46,404 nucleotides of DNA, taken from Ruegeria meonggei (GTDB lineage: Bacteria > Pseudomonadota > Alphaproteobacteria > Rhodobacterales > Rhodobacteraceae). Positions within the stretch are counted from its first letter, which is position 1. Each line of letters starts with the position of its first letter. This document shows positions 33,758 through 42,591 of this stretch, piece after piece. The notes below the pieces were generated by a model that made no database searches, was not told where the DNA came from, and saw nothing but the letters and a program-made list of their open reading frames with translations. A program made the position numbers and the translations under genes. Location: assembly GCF_900172215.1 (NCBI RefSeq), contig NZ_FWFP01000019.1, positions 1-46,404 of the forward strand, written 5' to 3'.

Positions 33758-34504
33758 ATGAAGAAAGTAGTGTTTTGCCACGGTATGCCTGGCAGCCCAT
33801 CAGATGCGGAGCTACTAAGTAAGGCCAATCCTGGTATTGAAGCCATTGCTCTGAATTTGCTGAACTTTGATCCGAAGGCCATCGACGCAGATCTTTGTGA
33901 TGCCATAGATGCAGCGTTGGGGGAAACCGACGGCGAGTGTGTGCATGTGGTTGGCTTTTCCATCGGCGCCATGGCGGCAATAAAAGTTGCGGCGTCCAGG
34001 CCAAACCTGGTTGGCCGACTAACATTGATATCGCCCGCTGCCCCACTTTTCATAGGTGATTTTCTACCCAAGATGGCGGGAAAACCTGTTTTTGAATTGG
34101 CCATGAAGCGTCCAAGGATACTTCGGTTTCTGACGCGTCTTCAAAGTTTGCTGACCCGGTTTTTTCCAGAAACTATGGTCAAAGTATTGTTCGCAAAGTG
34201 CGGCCCTTCGGAAAGAGTTCTTTTAGAAGACGAGACCTTCGTCAGCGTTATGAAAAAGGCGCTATCGGAGAGCTTCGTACAGAGGCCAGCGGCCTATCTT
34301 GCATTTATCAGCGCCTATGTCGCAGATTGGAGCGAAACTATGTCAGCGGTGCAATGCGACGTCGTCCTTTGGCACGGGACTAATGACACTTGGTCGCCGG
34401 TTGAAATGTCTCACTCGCTAAAGGGTGTGTTTGGTGAAAAAGCCACAATAAACTTGGTTCAAGGCGCTGAACACTATTCAACCCTAGTACAAGCTGAACT
34501 GTAG
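33758..34504 (+). CDS. Cytosolic alpha/beta-hydrolase
   Basis: A 248-residue protein from ATG 33758 (GGGA 9 bases ahead). The oxyanion region is VVFCHGMPGSP. The nucleophile is S68 in VVGFSIGAMAA. The acid is probably the Asp of WHGTNDTWSP, and the histidine is that of GAEHYST near the C-terminus. No signal peptide. Substrate unknown; the fold covers esterases, peptidases and C-C hydrolases. It is followed by 460 bases without a clear gene. Confidence 0.82.
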   Translation: MKKVVFCHGMPGSPSDAELLSKANPGIEAIALNLLNFDPKAIDADLCDAIDAALGETDGECVHVVGFSIGAMAAIKVAASRPNLVGRLTLISPAAPLFIGDFLPKMAGKPVFELAMKRPRILRFLTRLQSLLTRFFPETMVKVLFAKCGPSERVLLEDETFVSVMKKALSESFVQRPAAYLAFISAYVADWSETMSAVQCDVVLWHGTNDTWSPVEMSHSLKGVFGEKATINLVQGAEHYSTLVQAEL

Positions 34505-34964
34505 TTCACACTCAAGATTGACGCTTTTGGAGTTGTACAGATTCTGGATAATATACTGATTTCGTTTAGAATAGGCACTCGAAGGAAGAGGCGTCTTTGG
34601 CTCGGTCACCTCGGCTGGAGGCAGTCGGATATTCGACCGGATTCATCAAGAAAATGCATGCGGCATCGCCCCGAAATTCGACGTATGAAATTCATATGCG
34701 GCAAGATCCGTTATTTCGGTCAATCGATGGCTAGTGGGTCTGGACAGACTTTGTTCGAACTTGGCGGACTTCTACAGAGATTTGGTATCAACCACATCCA
34801 TAATGCGGAGGGAGATATCATGGGTTATCAAGATTGACGTGGGTGCGGAAACCCAGGAAGTTTTGAGTTCCTAGTGTCACAAATGAGTACGTTAAGTGGT
34901 ACGGTAAGGATCATTCTCAACAGACTTCCCCCAAGAGAACTTTCTGAGCGAACAGGTTACACAC
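34505..34964 (+). other. 460-base gap with two short protein-like frames
   Basis: No clear gene. One open stretch (34570-34731) has no start codon and ends in STYEIHMRQDPLFRSIDG. A second short frame (ATG 34727 to TGA 34837, 36 codons) begins MASGSGQTLFELGGLLQRFG and overlaps the end of the first. Neither has a ribosome-binding site. They may be remnants of decayed genes. The last 100 bases before 34965 probably hold the promoter of the NIPSNAP gene. Confidence 0.35.
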
Positions 34965-35300
34965 ATGATTATCGAAGTTCGTCGCTACACACTAAAACCC
35001 GGACGTCGCGAGGAGTTTATCGAGTTCTTTGAGCAGGAGAACCGTGTTGCACTGCGCGACGCCGGGATGCTGGTCTTTGGCCCTCTGCGGGATCTGGACA
35101 ATCCTGACAAAGTCCACTGGATGCGGGCATTCTCGTCGCTCGAGGAGCGAGACAGGATCAAAGATAGTTTCTACAAAGGACCGGTATGGAATGAGCACAT
35201 CGAGCCCTTGGTAATGCCCTTAATCCTCCATTTCGAGGCGGATGTGACCGAAACAACAAACGGGTTTGAGAGTTTCGGGGGGGGGGGCGTATCTCTCTGA
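34965..35300 (+). CDS. NIPSNAP-family protein
   Basis: A 111-residue protein starting MIIEVRRYTLKPGRREEFIE, the usual beginning of a NIPSNAP ferredoxin-like domain, with the family's NPDKVHWMRAF and ...SLEERDRIKDSF segments. The domain is complete by about residue 92. The last residues are encoded by an 11-G run, so the C-terminal end depends on its length. A change of one or two G would extend or alter the tail: another frame stays open to 35478. Function of bacterial members is unknown. Ribosome-binding site weak. Confidence 0.8.
   Translation: MIIEVRRYTLKPGRREEFIEFFEQENRVALRDAGMLVFGPLRDLDNPDKVHWMRAFSSLEERDRIKDSFYKGPVWNEHIEPLVMPLILHFEADVTETTNGFESFGGGGVSL
35277..35287 (+). repeat. 11-base G homopolymer at the end of the NIPSNAP gene
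   Basis: Eleven consecutive G bases lie within the last codons of the NIPSNAP gene. Such tracts are slippage-prone and can act as phase-variation switches. They are also the most common place for sequencing errors. The conserved domain ends before the tract, so only the tail would vary. Confidence 0.9.
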
Positions 35301-35498
35301 ATTCCGGGGCCCACAATCCGAAGGGCTCACAGAAGAGAACGAGACACGCTCCGCAACACCGATTGTTGCCACTGGCGTGTACGCGGTGAGTGGCGATAAC
35401 CCGAAACAGACCGTGATCGCATGGCAAAATTACGTCGCCAATACACACCCAACTAACCGGAAGCGAAGACGGCATTAGATTTCGAATGCAAGTCGCCG

Positions 35499-35613
35499 TT
35501 GTCCCGCAGTTCGTGAGTTCGACAGGCCTCCTTTCTCGCTAGTGCAGCGAATGGCAGCAAAGCGGGCGCTACCGCAGCATTTCGGTTGGCTGCTGGATGT
35601 CGGCTCTGGGCCG
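35499..35613 (+). repeat. Dispersed intergenic repeat, copy 7
   Basis: Left box TTGTCCCGC at 35499 with GTGAGTTCGAC, central GTGCAGCGAATGGCAGCAAA from 35543, stem GCGG...CCGC, CAGCAT, and right end CGGCTCTGGGCCG ending at 35613. It fills the gap between the NIPSNAP gene and the convergent GNAT gene. Confidence 0.78.
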
Positions 35614-35666
35614 CGAGTTACAACACACTCTGGAGCTGGCGATGTACCAGAAATCGGACAATGCTG

Positions 35667-36140
35667 TCACTCTGTCGCAAGTTGAAATTTGAGGAAGGTC
35701 GCCCCGTCATAGTCGACTTCGCCAACCCGCCAAGCACCAAGTCTGTCGAGTGCCCGCAGGTTCGTGCGTGACGGTGGTAAAAGGAAGGTCACATACGGGA
35801 TGCGTTCATCGGAAATTGCAAAGTCGATCGCCTTTCGCGAGATGCGCGGCCCGAGGCCAAACGTGTCGGGCCGCAAGACCAGTCCGAAATCCCACTCGGC
35901 TCCTTCTTTTTGAAATCCACCCCAGCCGACATATCGGTCATCGGACAAGAATGCCCAATGTCCAAGTCCGTCACGGTGCCAACACTCTTCCTTTTTGGCG
36001 ACAAACCGCGCCACTGTCTCGGCATTCCAAGTAAATCTCAGAAGCGGCATATGCTCGGCGACACGAGGGTCGGACATGTGCGCTAAGATTTCGGCTGGGT
36101 CGATTTCCGACAATCGGACGAATTTTATTTCAGATCTCAT
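35667..36140 (-). CDS. GNAT-family acetyltransferase
   Basis: A 157-residue GNAT-fold protein. The segments WAFLSDDRYVGWGGFQKEGA (strands 4) and FGLVLRPDTFGLGPRISRKA (acetyl-CoA loop region) follow the family order. The C-terminal TNLRALDRLGAWRVGEVDYD is typical of the RimJ-like group. It should transfer an acetyl group from acetyl-CoA to an amine; the target is unknown. Last gene of the six-gene minus-strand run that begins at 39137. Confidence 0.8.
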   Translation of the reverse strand: MRSEIKFVRLSEIDPAEILAHMSDPRVAEHMPLLRFTWNAETVARFVAKKEECWHRDGLGHWAFLSDDRYVGWGGFQKEGAEWDFGLVLRPDTFGLGPRISRKAIDFAISDERIPYVTFLLPPSRTNLRALDRLGAWRVGEVDYDGATFLKFQLATE

Positions 36141-36216
36141 TGCGGCGTCTTTCGATGTGCTCGTCGCTCATTGTCCTCTGAACGCGATATTTCACCAGCC
36201 AACTCTATGCCTGCTG

Positions 36217-36588
36217 TCACGCTGCGACATAGGCATTCAGTTTGTTGCCATCCAGATCCCGGAAATACCCTCCGTAGAAACCATGATCTCCGCGCGGGCC
36301 GGGGGGGCCCTCATCTGTTCCGCCAAGTTCGAGGCACTTGGCGTGAAGCGTATCGACGGCTTTTCTGTTGGTCATTTTCAAAGCGACCATCACCCCGTTT
36401 CCAACACTTGCCGGTTCCCCATTGAACGGACAAGCAAGGCATAACGCAGGCTCGGCCCGCGAGCGCCCCCATGCGGCCATATCGCCGTGTTTCCAAAGGC
36501 GGTTTGCGCCCACGCTTGAAAACAAGGCGTCGTAGAATTTCAGCGCGACCTCGAAGTTGTTGGTTCCGAGGGTAACATATCCGATCAT
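36217..36588 (-). CDS. VOC-family (glyoxalase/bleomycin resistance-like) protein
   Basis: A 123-residue protein with the VOC pattern: MIGYVTLGTNNFEVALKFYD at the first beta-alpha unit and HGFYGGYFRDLDGNKLNAYV at the last strand, where the metal-binding Glu position is replaced by Asn (KLNAYV instead of KLE). GGAGAG precedes the start. It may lack a metal site of the classical glyoxalase type. Function unknown. It sits between a methyltransferase and a GNAT gene on the same strand. Confidence 0.85.
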   Translation of the reverse strand: MIGYVTLGTNNFEVALKFYDALFSSVGANRLWKHGDMAAWGRSRAEPALCLACPFNGEPASVGNGVMVALKMTNRKAVDTLHAKCLELGGTDEGPPGPRGDHGFYGGYFRDLDGNKLNAYVAA

Positions 36589-36636
36589 GCATGCTCTCCG
36601 TGATTCTGTGGGCGTTATTTTCTACTCTAAGCCCGG

Positions 36637-37314
36637 CTACAAAGGCGCCTGGGTTGCTTCGCCAGACCGCCTTGCAAGCAGGGTCGAGGCCGGACCATGG
36701 CTCGGAATTGCCCGCACTTCAAAATTTTCGAAACGCTCGATTGCCTGCATCAATCGGGAGCGGGACATAAACCGGCCAGTCCCGCGAAACAAAAGCGCTT
36801 GGCGCATTAGGCTGTCGGCAAAGCCACGGGCAGGCTCATCTGCGCAGAACGCGAGACAAAGCGCGCCGCCGGCTCGAACAACCCTGCAAAGCTCACTCAA
36901 AGCCAGATGGGGATCGGGGACGGTTTCCAAAGCCCAAGCACACGTCACAAGATCGAAGGTGCCATCCTCAAACGGCAAGGACTCCAACCGTCCTTGTATC
37001 TTTGGCACAGGAATGTCGGCGCAGCGCGCAAGCATGGCCACAGACGGGTCGAGAAGGGTCATCAAATTCGGCGGCATGCCCTCGGCAATCAATCTACGCG
37101 CCAGGTTGCCGGTGCCGCAGCCAGCGTCCAAAAATTTCGAATTCGGCAACGCAAGTGCACGCACCAGGCCTTCCAGGGCGGCCTGCGCCTCGCCGCCTGC
37201 ATGACGCAGCCAGCGATGATGAAGTTTGTCATAGCGAGGTGCGAGTTTGTCATAAAGATCGACCGCATCGTCTAAAGGCGTTTCTGCCAACATCTCTTTA
37301 GTCCTATTACTCAT
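36637..37314 (-). CDS. SAM-dependent methyltransferase (class I)
   Basis: A 225-residue class I methyltransferase. Motif I is FLDAGCGTGNLARRL at about 61-75, with an LLDPS acidic loop about 25 residues later. The segment LPFEDGTFDLVTCAWALETV gives the usual motif for the UbiE/Methyltransf_11 group. The N-terminal YDKLAPRYDKLHHRWLRHAG helps substrate binding. Substrate unknown. Ribosome-binding site weak. The upstream DUF6326-like gene ends 29 bases before, so co-transcription is likely. Confidence 0.85.
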   Translation of the reverse strand: MSNRTKEMLAETPLDDAVDLYDKLAPRYDKLHHRWLRHAGGEAQAALEGLVRALALPNSKFLDAGCGTGNLARRLIAEGMPPNLMTLLDPSVAMLARCADIPVPKIQGRLESLPFEDGTFDLVTCAWALETVPDPHLALSELCRVVRAGGALCLAFCADEPARGFADSLMRQALLFRGTGRFMSRSRLMQAIERFENFEVRAIPSHGPASTLLARRSGEATQAPL

Positions 37315-37343
37315 TCATAGTGTCCGCGGTGCGCACACGTTTT

Positions 37344-37763
37344 TTACGAAGAACTTGCGTCGGATTGCGGCGCGGTGTGTTCGTGCTCGGGCCACGTCCA
37401 TGCAGTCCAGAGAATTGCCATTAGAGCCACGATCTCGATAGCGAGGTGGAAGGTGTCATCCATGTCGGTGGGGGCCGAGGAAAGGAGCGTACCCGTCGTG
37501 ACGATCACTGCAAGGAAGGTGACAGGGCGACCGATCCTGCGGGTTAGCAGGAGCGAAAAGAGCACCATCGCAATCGGCACCTGGACGAGGAAACCGCCGA
37601 GAAGCATCAGCCCTTCGGTGATCTCGATGCCGTTATAATGGCCTGTCAGCAGCATCTCGATATGGGACGCGAGAACAAACTGGTGAATGTCGCGAAAGAT
37701 GATGTTGAGCAGTATGAACAGCCACAGGGCCGAAAGAAGAATATGGGGATCGAGCCGTCTCAT
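37344..37763 (-). CDS. DUF6326-like four-helix membrane protein
   Basis: A 139-residue protein with four hydrophobic segments: ILLSALWLFILLNIIFRDIH, TEGLMLLGGFLVQVPIAMVL, VTFLAVIVTTGTLLSS and FHLAIEIVALMAILWTAWTW. The FRDIHQF motif after the first helix and the DMDDTFH motif before the last fit what I recall of DUF6326. Function unknown. It is the third gene of a minus-strand run that starts beside a LysR regulator. Confidence 0.72.
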   Translation of the reverse strand: MRRLDPHILLSALWLFILLNIIFRDIHQFVLASHIEMLLTGHYNGIEITEGLMLLGGFLVQVPIAMVLFSLLLTRRIGRPVTFLAVIVTTGTLLSSAPTDMDDTFHLAIEIVALMAILWTAWTWPEHEHTAPQSDASSS

Positions 37764-37825
37764 TTTGGTGTCTTCTTTCTGTGTTTCTGGAGTTTGCCGG
37801 TATCAGGCCGGGAGTACGATTGGGT

Positions 37826-38482
37826 TCAGATCACGGCACCGGATGTGCGCGTTGCAAAGGCGCGGGGGATCAGGAGTTCCGCAATCGCAAGGTTGATGGC
37901 CCACGCCCCAACCATCAGGAGGTCTCGCGAAAACCCCGACGGCTCAGTGTCAAAGAGGCCCATCGTGACCAGAAAGAGCGCGGTCTGCGTTGAGGCCCCT
38001 TGGCCGATGGCATAAGCGCGCAGCATCGCAGCGCGGTGCGCAGCGACGTTTCGCGACCGGATCGCGACGACGGCCCATGCGATGAGGGCGATCATCGCGA
38101 GGCTAAGCGTGACCCTCGCCCCATAAAGCAATGGTCCCTGCAGGGCGTTGGGAAATACGTAAGCTACGGTCATCCATAGCCCGGTAAGCGCGCTGACGCA
38201 TCCCGCGGCCGCCACGATCCGCCCGAGGTTCCTGTGCAAGGCGGGGCGGTAGCGCCTCAGTCTCGGCAGAAACTGCACAGCCCCCACAAGGCAGAAAACT
38301 GAACTGCCGAGGATATGCAATGTGATCGGGAGGGGATCGATCACCGCACGTGGGTTCGGCGGTATGATCGCCGGAGCGCCGAAAAGTTCCGGAATTCGGA
38401 CCAGCCCGACGACTGCCGGAATGAAAGAGTAGAGGAACACGAGGGCAAGGAACGCCCATTCGCGACGGCTGATAAAGTACAT
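37826..38482 (-). CDS. DUF2306 membrane protein
   Basis: A 218-residue inner-membrane protein with about six hydrophobic segments. The region ITLHILGSSVFCLVGAVQFL followed by PALHRNLGRIVAAAG, with histidines in and after helices, is the mark of DUF2306. HRAAMLRAYA follows later. The histidines might bind haem or metal, but this is inference. Function unknown. It lies 34 bases after the methyltransferase and 62 bases before the DUF6326-like gene. Confidence 0.85.
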   Translation of the reverse strand: MYFISRREWAFLALVFLYSFIPAVVGLVRIPELFGAPAIIPPNPRAVIDPLPITLHILGSSVFCLVGAVQFLPRLRRYRPALHRNLGRIVAAAGCVSALTGLWMTVAYVFPNALQGPLLYGARVTLSLAMIALIAWAVVAIRSRNVAAHRAAMLRAYAIGQGASTQTALFLVTMGLFDTEPSGFSRDLLMVGAWAINLAIAELLIPRAFATRTSGAVI

Positions 38483-38516
38483 GCTTCAGTCTCTCAGAAT
38501 AAGGTGTCGGTCTGCC

Positions 38517-39137
38517 TCAGGCGGGCTTGCGGGCGACGATAAAGGGGCTCAGTCGGTTCTTTCCGAAGTACCGCGTCTGCTCGATTTCGAACCCGGCCCG
38601 GATCAGGTGCCGGGTCAATTCAGCGCGACTCAAGATGATCACATTAGGCGCGATCCGCGCGGCCATGAGCACGCGAACCATGGCTCGCATCCAGCGCGGC
38701 GCGTCCTTCAGACAAACCGTCTTTGATATGAAGTGACCGCCGGGTTTCATTTGGTGGAATACTGAATCCAGCACGGTCGGTATGTCATCCACCAGGTGAA
38801 GCAGGCTGAACGCGCAAGCGACCTCGAACGGTTGGCCAGGAATGTGTTGCGCCGCCTCCGCCTGAAGAAATTCTGGTGTTCCCGCGGTATCGTCACCTGA
38901 TCGTGACCGGGCGATCCGGATCATCTCGGCAGAGAGGTCGGTTGCGGTCACATGAGCGACGACAGGCGCGATCTTCCTGGCTGTGCCGCCTGTGCCGCAG
39001 CCGATTTCAAGAACGCGATCGGTCGATCGAAGAAGCGCAGTGACGCATTCCAGCTTTTCTTCGTAGGCGGTGACATCGGCAATAGGTGTCTTGGCGTACT
39101 TGGGCGCATGCCGGTCCCAGAAGGCTTGAGCAGTCAT
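38517..39137 (-). CDS. SAM-dependent methyltransferase, first gene of a minus-strand run
   Basis: Start ATG 39137 is preceded by AAAGGAAA. A longer frame to 39281 has no site and runs into the regulator's promoter. The product has 206 residues. Motif I is VLEIGCGTGGTARKI (42-56), the acidic loop is ATDLSAEMI, and LLHLVDDIPTVLDSVFHQMK is the post-motif region of Methyltransf_11/25. Substrate unknown. Divergent from the LysR-type regulator at 39327, which likely controls this gene and the five that follow. Confidence 0.87.
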   Translation of the reverse strand: MTAQAFWDRHAPKYAKTPIADVTAYEEKLECVTALLRSTDRVLEIGCGTGGTARKIAPVVAHVTATDLSAEMIRIARSRSGDDTAGTPEFLQAEAAQHIPGQPFEVACAFSLLHLVDDIPTVLDSVFHQMKPGGHFISKTVCLKDAPRWMRAMVRVLMAARIAPNVIILSRAELTRHLIRAGFEIEQTRYFGKNRLSPFIVARKPA

Positions 39138-39326
39138 GTCGGTTTCCTTTGCGCGTTGCACTTCAGGTTTGAAGCGGCGCGGATGCGCCAGTCGTAAGAA
39201 ACTGCGGAATGCATTGTGTCGCTTTCGATTGCAGAGACCGGGCCGATCTCGTTTCGCATCCGGTATCATCCATGCGCTCATAAAAGGTCGATTGCTTAAA
39301 TTCGTCCACCTGCTATACGCTCATGA

Positions 39327-40241
39327 ATGAACTGGCAGGCCGTTTCCTTCGATTGGAACCAGGTACGAGCCTTCCTCGCGACAGCGGAGGAAGGCTCGTT
39401 CAGCGGCGCGGCGCGCGTGCTGAAGACAACTCAGCCGACGATAGGGCGGCAGATCGGTGCGTTGGAGGAGGCACTTGGCGTCACGTTGGTAGAACGCAGC
39501 GTCCGTGGTCTTACCTTGACGGAAGCAGGGCGCGACCTGATTGATCACATGCGCACGATGGGCGAGGCTGCGACGCTCATCTCGATGGTGGCCGACGGTA
39601 AATCTCAGGATGTCACCGGAGAGGTCACGGTCACGGGAACGGACCTCTTGTCAGCAGCGATCCTGCCGGGCGTGCTCAAGCCGTTGAGACAGATGGCGCC
39701 GGGCATCCGCGTCCGCATTCTCGCGTCGAGTGAGATGCAGAATTTGACGCAGCGCGAGGCGGACATCGCGATACGCCACGTCCGCCCAGATCAGCCGGAC
39801 CTGATCGCACGGCACTTGGGCGACTTTCGCGCCACTCTCTATGCCGCGACCGACTATCTCGATTGTGCAAGCCGCCCACGGACACCGCGCGATGTGGCTG
39901 CACTCGATTTCGTCGGCAATGCCGACCCCGAGCGGCTAATGGCCCCACTGCGCAACATGGGCGTGCCCGTTCGCGCAGAGAGCTTCGTGATGTCGAGCGA
40001 GAGCGGTGTCGTCGCATGGGAATTGGTGAAAGCGGGCTACGGCGTCTCTATGCAGCCCGAAACGTTGGGCGAGGCTGAATCTGGCATAGAGAAGGTCTTG
40101 CCGGATTTCCCTTCGCTTGAGTTTCCAATCTGGCTGGTCACCCATCGGGAGTTGCAGACCAGCCGTCGTATCCGGATCGTATTCGACCTGCTGGCCCGGG
40201 GTCTGTCAGACGTTGCGAAGCGCCGAAGTGGTGGCGATTAA
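39327..40241 (+). CDS. LysR-family transcriptional regulator
   Basis: A 304-residue LysR protein. The winged helix-turn-helix is at about 9-67 (WNQVRAFLATAEEGSFSGAA, TTQPTIGRQIGALEEALG). The periplasmic-binding-like effector domain is at about 93-290, including VTVTGTDLLSAAILPGVLKP and READIAIRHVRP. It is divergent from the methyltransferase-DUF2306-DUF6326 run, the usual arrangement for a LysR activator and its target. A clear T-N11-A operator could not be fixed by eye in the 189-base intergenic region. Inducer unknown. Confidence 0.9.
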   Translation: MNWQAVSFDWNQVRAFLATAEEGSFSGAARVLKTTQPTIGRQIGALEEALGVTLVERSVRGLTLTEAGRDLIDHMRTMGEAATLISMVADGKSQDVTGEVTVTGTDLLSAAILPGVLKPLRQMAPGIRVRILASSEMQNLTQREADIAIRHVRPDQPDLIARHLGDFRATLYAATDYLDCASRPRTPRDVAALDFVGNADPERLMAPLRNMGVPVRAESFVMSSESGVVAWELVKAGYGVSMQPETLGEAESGIEKVLPDFPSLEFPIWLVTHRELQTSRRIRIVFDLLARGLSDVAKRRSGGD

Positions 40242-40315
40242 CAGGTGCAAAAGCGCCGAACCCGGAGCAAGTAAGGTCGCGTGGCAATAGTTGAAGCTGC
40301 GCTTGCACGAGTTCG

Positions 40316-40429
40316 TTTTGTCCGATGAGTGTACGTTCATGTTGGAAATGCTGCGCAATCGATCAACTTCCGCTTTGGGGAAGCTGCAATGCGGCAACTT
40401 ATCTCGCGATGAACGGCTGGTTTGGGCCG
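40316..40429 (+). repeat. Dispersed intergenic repeat, copy 8 (diverged)
   Basis: TTTTGTCCG at 40316, ATGCTGCGCAATCG from 40348, GAAGCTGCAATGCGGCAAC in place of the central stem, and GGTTTGGGCCG ending at 40429. It is diverged but keeps the order and spacing. It lies between the LysR gene and the convergent cyclase gene. Confidence 0.5.
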
Positions 40430-40475
40430 CACCTGTCGCGGACCAATGCGCTCATAATTAGTATTCCAATCCAAG

Positions 40476-42470
40476 TTACTCTGTTGCGTCCTCGGCGTTT
40501 GATTGGGCGGCAAGGCGATCTAGCGCTTTCGATAAGCGGTTAATCGCGTCTTCCCGTTGGTCTGCAGAGAGGGCAGATGGATCCGCTTCTAAAATCGAAA
40601 CGATGCTTAGCACCTGCTGTCCTGTCTCGACAGAATCCTCCTGCTTGACACCTTTGACGCGGTAGGCGGTAATCGGGTATGCCATCCCCTTCACCTTGAC
40701 CTCACCCCGCTCCTCGCAGTCGATGTCGTCTGCGACATGTGCATAGGTTTCGTAGGAGATGAGGATTTCTCCGGGATTCGAGTTTTGTTCCAGGCGGGAC
40801 GCGATATTCACGCCGCGGCCGATGATCGTATAATCAAGCCGGTCCTCGCTGCCGAAGTTACCGACCGTGCAGAAATCGGTGTGGATGCCTACCCGGCACC
40901 GAAACGGATGGGCGATGCCGGCGGCAAGCCATTCGTCGGACAGTTCAAGTAGACGATCCCGCATTGCGATGGCCATTCGGACACAGGCACGGGTGTCCTC
41001 TCTGACGCCCCGGGTTTCCGGATCCCCGAAGAAGACCATGATCGCATCGCCGATGAACTTGTCGATCGTTGCACCATGGTCGAGCGCAATCTTTGACATT
41101 TCTGTCAGGTACTGGTTGAGCACCTGCGTAAGCTCTTCTGACTCCATACGGTCGGCTGTTTCGGTAAAACCGGCAATATCGGAAAAGAACACCGTCAATT
41201 TCTTGCGCGATGCCGTAATTTTCACTTCCTGTCGTCCCTGGAAAATCGACTCGTAGACTTGCGGCGAGAGGTATTTGGCAAGCTGGCAGGAAAGCTGCTC
41301 GAGCTGCGCGGATTTGGTCGCCAGTTCCTCTTCGCGTTGCTTGAGTTCGGTGATGTCGGAATAAACCGCCACCGTGCCGCCATCCTCGGTGCGCCGCTCG
41401 CTGACCCGCAAATAACGGCCATTTGCGTAGCGCTGCAAATACTCGGGGCCCGGGTTCCGGTGGCGCGCCATTCGCTCCTCTACCCACCGCTCCGGGCCAC
41501 CCTGTGCATCGGCAAGGAGCCCACGATCAACTGCTGCGGAGAGGATGCTCTGAAAAGGTTGCCCCGGCTGCATCATGTCGTCGTCGATGTTCAATAGCTC
41601 TTTGTAACGCGAATTGGCCGCAACGAGACGGTCGTCATTGTCATAGAGCGAAAAACCTTCCGAGATGGCTTCGATCGCGTCGTTGAGCCGTGTCCTGGCG
41701 CGAGCGGACTCGTCCCGTGCTGTGGCGAGTTCGGCGGTGCGTTCGACGACACGATCCTCGAGCGTATCGCGTGCGTCACTCAGTTCGGCCTCGTAGGCGG
41801 CCTGTTTTTCCTGCATTTCATTATAGGCGCCGATCACCTGACCCAGTTCATCCGAGCTTTCCCAGATCACCGGTTGCCGGCTGCCTCCGGTCCGGCGCTG
41901 CTCGATCGACGCAAGTAGCGCCGCCAGCGGGCGTCCGATGATCGTTCTCAGGGCATATAGCGCCGCCGCAACCTCCATAGCCACAGCGACGAGGGCAATA
42001 ACAGCTGCAATCAGCAGGCGGTTGAGGGTTTGCTGCCATAAATGCTCACGCGTGGCGACAAACTCGAGCGTACCGATCACCTTTGGCCCTGCACCGGCAT
42101 CAAAGACAATTTCGCGGCTGAGCTGCACCAGATCTCCGGACGAAGCGGTTTCGGCTACTTCGCCCGCCGCGCTCACCAACTCCCGTTCTTCCCCATAAAC
42201 CTGTGCCGACAGAATCTCGCGGCTTGTCACAAGCGCCGCAAGCGCAAGCCCGATCTGTTCGTCATCGAGATTCCATAGCGGATTGGCAAGCGCCGCCGCC
42301 TGAGTCTGGATCTGCCCTTCCAAGCTTCGCTCCAGCCTTTCCACAGCGCTGCGATGGGTGAGGTATTCAATGACACTGAAAACCCCGATCACCGATAAAA
42401 AGATCAGTGGAATCGTCACGCGCAGGAATTTAGCTCTGAGCGTTTCGGTACGGGTGCGCTTGGACGCCAT
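40476..42470 (-). CDS. Membrane-bound HAMP-PAS class III adenylate cyclase
   Basis: Start ATG 42470 (MASKRTR) is preferred over one at 42539. The 664-residue product has a first membrane helix (FLRVTIPLIFLSVIGVFSVI), a periplasmic sensor domain of about 110 residues, a second helix (LLIAAVIALVAVAMEVAAAL), a HAMP and coiled-coil region and a PAS domain (AISEGFSLYDNDDRLVAANS, the 'PAS-7' form). The C-terminal cyclase domain has metal Asp in FFSDIAGF and KFIGDAIMVFFGD, Asp in RLDYTIIG, and Asn and Arg in NIASRLE. All catalytic residues are present, so it should make cAMP in response to a periplasmic signal. Divergent from an orphan binding protein that may feed it the signal. Confidence 0.92.
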   Translation of the reverse strand: MASKRTRTETLRAKFLRVTIPLIFLSVIGVFSVIEYLTHRSAVERLERSLEGQIQTQAAALANPLWNLDDEQIGLALAALVTSREILSAQVYGEERELVSAAGEVAETASSGDLVQLSREIVFDAGAGPKVIGTLEFVATREHLWQQTLNRLLIAAVIALVAVAMEVAAALYALRTIIGRPLAALLASIEQRRTGGSRQPVIWESSDELGQVIGAYNEMQEKQAAYEAELSDARDTLEDRVVERTAELATARDESARARTRLNDAIEAISEGFSLYDNDDRLVAANSRYKELLNIDDDMMQPGQPFQSILSAAVDRGLLADAQGGPERWVEERMARHRNPGPEYLQRYANGRYLRVSERRTEDGGTVAVYSDITELKQREEELATKSAQLEQLSCQLAKYLSPQVYESIFQGRQEVKITASRKKLTVFFSDIAGFTETADRMESEELTQVLNQYLTEMSKIALDHGATIDKFIGDAIMVFFGDPETRGVREDTRACVRMAIAMRDRLLELSDEWLAAGIAHPFRCRVGIHTDFCTVGNFGSEDRLDYTIIGRGVNIASRLEQNSNPGEILISYETYAHVADDIDCEERGEVKVKGMAYPITAYRVKGVKQEDSVETGQQVLSIVSILEADPSALSADQREDAINRLSKALDRLAAQSNAEDATE

Positions 42471-42591
42471 TTCAGAACTCGTATGGTCGTTGTTGCGTGA
42501 TTGGGACAGCCTCGGCTCGTGGATTGCGCAGATGTGCAAGGATACGCCATATTCGGACTATGCCAAACTGATTGTGGTTTCAGGGACGCCA

